Positions 58,591-64,000 of a stretch of 64,000 nucleotides of DNA are shown piece by piece. The stretch's first letter is position 1. Each line of letters starts with the position of its first letter. Source of the DNA: Toxonevra muliebris. Its lineage: Eukaryota > Arthropoda > Insecta > Diptera > Pallopteridae. The notes below the pieces were generated by a model, which was not told the DNA's origin, did not search any database, and saw only the letters and a list, made by a program, of their open reading frames with translations. A program made the translations under genes and the position numbers. Location of the stretch: contig OY829328.1 in NCBI GenBank assembly GCA_963691655.1, positions 16,632,704 through 16,696,703 on the forward strand, in the 5' to 3' direction.

Positions 58591-60555
58591 TAAGTATAAA
58601 CCGATTTTTTTTTTTTTTGCATTAGAACCAAACCGCTCACAGTACGGAAGTAAATAATGTAATGTATTGTTATAATTACATTAGAAAATCAAATACTTAT
58701 ACTACAGACCCGTGGTTCAATCCCATATGCAGCCAAAAAAATTTTTTTTAAATAAATAAAATAATTTTTTTTTTTAATTTCTAGTAGTCTGTAGGGGCCC
58801 ATAATTTTCAACAAGGAACATTTTCATTTTAAAAAATAAAAGATTATTAAAAATTGAACGTAAAATTATTGCTTTTTTTTAAATTAAAAAACAAACGTGC
58901 TTCCTAACTAAATATTTGCTAATATTTGTTAAGTACGCTGTACCTACGTTTCCATGTATGTGTATGCACGACCTTGTGCAAATTAATGTGGACGAAACAA
59001 ATTTTCTTCAAAAATGTTTTAATTCATTCAAAAATAAGATCAGTAATAAATCAGTAGAATTAATATTTAATGACACTTTCCACCCTTGGTTTGGCATAGA
59101 TTCTACGAATAATTTGCAAGTGTTAAAGTTTCTCATCTCGGTAGCACAGTTCATTCAACATTCGAGTAACTTGATTTCGTTTGCGAAATCCATTTTTTTA
59201 AGTCTCACCTGGCAGATGGATCACAAATCCTCGATTGGATTAAAGTCCGGTGAATTGCCAAGTGAATTCAAAATGGTTTCCCAGCTGCCTTTGTTCAAGG
59301 CATGCGTCACCACTTGGTTCGCTAGTCCAATGATGACCAACTTTGAGCAGCTTTTTTTGTTCAATGTCATTCGTACCTGTAAAAGGAATGATCAAAAGCG
59401 AAAATGACATAAAAGTTTTGCAAGATCGAATATTCTCTGAACTCTCAAAAATAAATTTGAGAAGCAAGACTTTTTAAGAAGACCTGACATCCTGCCATGC
59501 ACCCAAGATTGTGGAAATATTCTTCGCTGACAGCGGGGTAACTATTTTGGATTGGCTAATTCGTCGATTCTCAATCCAATCGAGAATTTTTGATAAATCT
59601 AGGCGAAACTCAGACCGATGGATTGCATAAACAAAGGCAAGCTAAAATCGAGATGAGAAAATCTATGATACTTGCAAATTGTTAGTAGAATTTATGCCAC
59701 ATTAATATGCACAAGCTTGTACTACACACTCAGGCAACGAATGTATGTTCTTTCATAAATACTTAAATAGAATTTCAAATAAAAATTAAGTTTCCAATGA
59801 AGAGAAAATAAATATTTATGCCAATTATGAAATCTAACATACATAGAATGTAAGTAAAGATTTAATGTATTTTAACAATTACTTACAACTTCTTATATTT
59901 AATTAAAAAAGTATTACAGAAAAATATTATTATTAAATAAAAAAATTAATAATTTTCCCAGAATGTTGATGACTATATGTATGTACTTATAATAAAATAA
60001 ATTAAAAGTTGATTGTTTTTCTGATTTAAAATTTGAAACATAATAAAATTAGCTTTATACGAGCACCTAAGTTAAAAAACCACAGTTTGTATTAGTAATT
60101 CTCGAAAAAACAATTGGGAAGCTTATTTCATTTCATTATACTCTAATTTAAATGATAATTGTGATGAATTGTTTAAGTTTATGATGTAAAATAGTTCAAT
60201 AATTACTTTTTTTATTGTTATTATTATCGTTATTATTATAATAGATTTTTTTTTGTTTAAAATAACCAACGGTTTTGTTATTGTTCTCAATTAGGGCCGG
60301 TTCTACGTGGTCTTTCCATCTATATTAGTGATGCAGCGTGTAGCAGGATGCAATATCTCACCCAGTTTGGAAGAGAACAAAGTCACACTTATTTAAAGCA
60401 CCAAAGCTCTAGGTAGATATGATGGAGTGGCCTAAACTAAATGATGAAGAATTTGTGATGCATATTTTTGGATTCGTCTTGGCTTTCAATCTGAAAAACA
60501 AAGTATAAGCTTAAATTAAAGAGACAAAAACTACAGTATTGCATTGTATTGTATT
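58591..60555. other. Intergenic, no gene recognised
   Basis: An open frame of 163 codons at 58,916-59,407 has no domain I recognise and may be a transposon relic. The sequence near 58,700 (GTGGTTCAATCCC) is B-box-like and precedes an A/T-rich tract. Confidence 0.4.
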
Positions 60556-61540
60556 AGAGAGATTTATGTATTTGTACCGCGACCTATAAGATCTGATAGT
60601 CTGATTTGCCTAGAGTGCCGCATTCAAAAATTTGAGTATTGCATTTCATTCTTTTGTGGATCAGTGCTTCACACTGAGCTAAGATATGTTCTGATGATTC
60701 ATCTTCCTCATTACAAAACCTACATATTGAGCTTTCCTCAACTCCTATTTTGCAAAGGTGTTCTCTGAGCCCGCAGTGCCCAGTCGGAATACCAGCTAAT
60801 ATACGCATTCTGGTTTTGTTGAGACCAATGCAGAATACGTATCTATTCTTGATATAGTTACCTAGAAGCGTTTTGGATTGCCTCAGTCCCGGAAGATTAT
60901 TAAAGAGTTCTTGCTTCTTGTTCTTCTCTTTCTGCCTGAGTACTTCCTTGATTACGCTATCTCCTATTCCACAGAAAGGTTCAGGTCCCACGAAAGTGGT
61001 CGCTGCTCCCTTTCTAGCAAGCTCGTCTGCCTGCTCATTGCTCTCTATTTCTAACAGTCCAGGGACCCAACATAGAGCAACTTTATTATCCTTGCCGAGT
61101 TCATTAAGCTTGCTCAAACAGTCTCACACCAGTTTAGAGGTGACCTCAGAAGAGCATAATGCTCGAATTGCTACCTGGCTATCCGACATGATAGCGATAT
61201 CTTGCCGTTTGTACTTCCTATCCAGGTTGAATTGCACACATATATCGATTGCGTGAATTTAAGCTTGAACGATGCTAGGATACTTCCCCATCGGCTCAGA
61301 GTGTCACTTTCCTTGACTTTCCTTGACTTCCCGCTTTTTCCGGGCAACTGCCCTCGAAAGCATCTAGTATTGCTTCGTTAAGTTCATTTACGGAATATTC
61401 GAGCTCATGATGATTTTGTATTACCTTGCACGATTTAATACCTTCTATATTACACTTAAGTACTTCTATGTATTCTGTCCAGTTTGTTTTCCTGGGATTT
61501 CTAAAGGACGGTATTTCGGTACTTGTGCCCTCTAGGAGAA
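60556..61540 (-). pseudogene. LINE relic with RNase H joined to a pre-RT segment
   Basis: The minus strand 61,530-61,320 reads NPRKTNWTEYIEVLK and LEYSVNELNEAILDAF, typical of the segment between endonuclease and RT. It is joined near 61,310 (a small tandem CTTTCCTTGA duplication) directly to RNase H sequence (IAIMSDSQVAIRALCSSE; CWVPGLLEIESNEQADELAR) and CRFCNEEDESSEHIL. The RT domain is missing. The ORF stop is at about 60,581-60,583, followed by a very short 3' UTR with AATAC repeats. Confidence 0.8.
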
Positions 61541-64000
61541 AAAAACTACAGTATTATAGTGAACATTTTATTTCAATGCTGGAGACGAATTCAAAAATCA
61601 AAAATTTATGTATACGGATTTGATTGACCATCTGTTGGCCACGATTAATCGTGGCTTTCTTAATTTACAAACCATTTTCTGGTTTTTGAACAAAATTAAT
61701 TACGTCTATAAAAAAAAAAAATAGTTTTATAAATCGGTTTAAAAGAACATGAGACATTGAAGTTAAAAAGGAGGAGACAAAATTCTGTATCCGTTTGATA
61801 AAAATTTAATTGCGATTAAAATCGAGCCGAAATTTTGAAGTGAACATTTTTTACTCTGTTATTGAAAACTGTGTAGGCTTTAGGGTCATATTCTTTCCCT
61901 AATGCGCTACTGATGACATCTTGTAGCTTTATGCTGAAAGTTTTCAACAGTGGTTACAAATTCAAAAAATGTTCATGACTTTTGTGTAAAAACAACAGTA
62001 CTTAGAAGAAATCATGTATTAAGGAAAGACGATAAAAGTTCATTCAATTTCATGATATATGAAAAAATTTCCTGAACCCTGTTCCTTGTGGTACCCTCTT
62101 TAAGTATTTAAATCATTTTTGTTTCATCCAAGTCTGAACTAATTTTCTATCATCATCGATAAAATCCACTAGCAGAGTTGGTCTTCCAGATTACCTTGGT
62201 GAAAAAATTCATGATCTATTAAATACATTCGAAATTTATCCTGTTACGCTCATGAAAAATATATGCATTTTATAAAAATATCCAATAAATATAAAGTTAT
62301 AATAAAGAAAAAAGGTTATTGTCTAAAATAATTAAATTTTTTTGGATATTTAGTTAAAGTTCCACTTATTCTCGTTAGTCCCATGGTTCGACTTCGAACT
62401 TTAAAATCGTTATTATGGTGGAAAAAGTGAACTCTGATTGTTATTCTAGACGTGTCCTCAACTGTTTTATGTTTTTGCTTTTCATTTCAATAAATTAGTT
62501 CGTAATGGCGGTAACTCGCCTAGGGCGGCAAAATACTTTAAGCCGGCCTTGTTCTTAATTTAATAAACTTAATTAAATTACTGAAAATTTTTTATGAAAA
62601 ATTTCAATTGAATATGTGGGTACTTAAGTTGTTATAATTATATTACCATGAAATTTAAACGCATTAAGGTTTAAAGTTAAATCATAAATTAAATATGTGT
62701 ACCAACCAACATTACTGTCAGCTAATCAGTCAGGCAATCAATCATGGAAGTTTATATTTTTATCTGATCAGGTTCTTGTTTGTATCTCTATCTCTGTTAC
62801 TCGTTTCTTTTTTTATTTTCTCCTTTCTAAGTGGGTATAAAGTAAAGTGTTTACTTGAAATTAAGTTTGCTTTTTAATACTTTGTGTATGAGATATCTAT
62901 GAGTAGTAGATACTATTGTATATATTAATGATAAGGTTAATCAAAACAAACTAAAAAAAATTCCATAAAGTGAGTGTTATTTTTATTATGAAGACCTATC
63001 AATGTAAATGTGGTGTTAGGAAAGCTAATGAATGTGTGGCACTTCTTAATGAAAATAATAACAAACCATAAATTATGACATACATACTGTACAGTTGTAA
63101 AATCCTACATAATCGGTAGACATATCTATATTTAAAGAAATATTATTGAACAAATCAAATCAGTAGATTTCAATCTCTATTTTTAATGAAGAATAATTTA
63201 ATTGAAACGAATATATGTTTGTTCAATGAAATAAGTGAACAGTGGCGTAGGTAAAAATTATTTTTGGGGGTTGGAAGGGAGTTAGAAACTTTTTTTTATT
63301 TTTTTACTATAAAAATGTTTGTTTAACACTTTTTCCTTTATATTTAACAAAAATATCACTACTCCTTGAATTGAAATATTTTTTTCCATCAAGGAAATTA
63401 TTTATCATCTTTAAGTAACTCGTGGACGGTGACATTCTCAGTTAGTTTTGTCAAGTTTGTTGAGATATTCGCTTATGAACTTTAGGCAAAATTTTAACCA
63501 GATTTTTCAAACAAAAATTTTTATAAACTCACAGCAACATTTTTTAAACACAAATTTATTCGTTTTAATTCATAAAGCGAAGTTAAGCGAATTAAAACGT
63601 AATAACTTCATCCTCGTTTATAAATATTTATTTGTTAATAATGCAGACCTGTGAGTTTTTACGAGGTTAAAAAAAGCAAAAGTTTCTTATGTGAATTCGA
63701 ATCGAAAAATTTCTCTGTAACGTGAGGATTTTTAGAAATCATAATTCAAAAGTGCGGATCGAAAAATTTCGGCCGTTTTATATCCTATATCAAATCTAGC
63801 AAACTTTTTTTTATTAGAAATCGGTAATATATTTTTTCTGTCCTATACATTCTAGGTCCGTTTTTGTTCCGATCCTGAAACAAGGTTTTACAAATTTTTT
63901 TTTTTTAGTTTCGCTATAAATAAACTGCAGTTATTCGTGTTTTGATCTTGAAATTCATTACAGTTTTCAAACATCAAAAATTGAATTTTGCAGTCCTAAA
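61541..64000. other. Intergenic, no gene recognised
   Basis: AT-rich. GGCGGCAAAATACTTTAAGCCGGCC near 62,523 and CAGTGGCGTAGG near 63,240 look like transposon-end fragments. No host gene, RNA gene or complete element was identified. Confidence 0.45.

Noticed and set aside
58916..59407. 163-codon ORF as a host gene
   Set aside because: No recognisable domain, no splice context and surrounding repeats; it may be a transposon relic.

Overview
The window is nuclear DNA from an insect, most likely a higher fly (a tephritid-type genome is my guess, from recollection of repeat style, not from a search). The evidence is AT-rich sequence, short introns of about 55-75 bp beside long repeat-filled ones, GT-AG splicing, a cluster of SLC17 transporters, and many eukaryotic mobile elements. 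No bacterial features are present.

Region 1 (1-15,705) is one large + strand gene whose 5' end lies outside the window. Fourteen frame-consistent exons encode a long Glu/Asp/Asn-rich disordered part, ankyrin repeats, a DPY-30-like docking segment and more ankyrin repeats. Inside its 4.4-kb intron 8 sits an arginine-kinase-like exon (11,196-12,541) whose catalytic residues are replaced, so it reads as a pseudoenzyme. Exon 8 can splice in frame to three different acceptors, which predicts alternative C-termini, including an ankyrin/pseudo-arginine-kinase fusion.

Region 2 (15,706-21,388) is intergenic and full of element remnants: a palindromic MITE, a piggyBac-type element with TTAA ends, and Jockey-like LINE pieces.

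Region 3 (21,389-47,615) is a head-to-tail array of five SLC17/MFS anion transporter genes, here called A to E. Each has a tiny first exon of 7-11 codons, a 137-140 nt second exon, a long exon 3 (split in E) and a terminal exon. B, C and D are young paralogues. Their promoters and first introns are duplicated and shuffled, so D has two candidate first exons, one downstream of a promoter interrupted by a LINE that itself contains a SINE.

Region 4 (47,616-64,000) has no recognised host gene. It holds a pogo/Tigger-like element, a mariner deletion derivative and three degraded RNase H-bearing LINEs. Two tRNA-derived SINE families appear in the window, and each carries a 3' tail resembling a LINE found in the same window.
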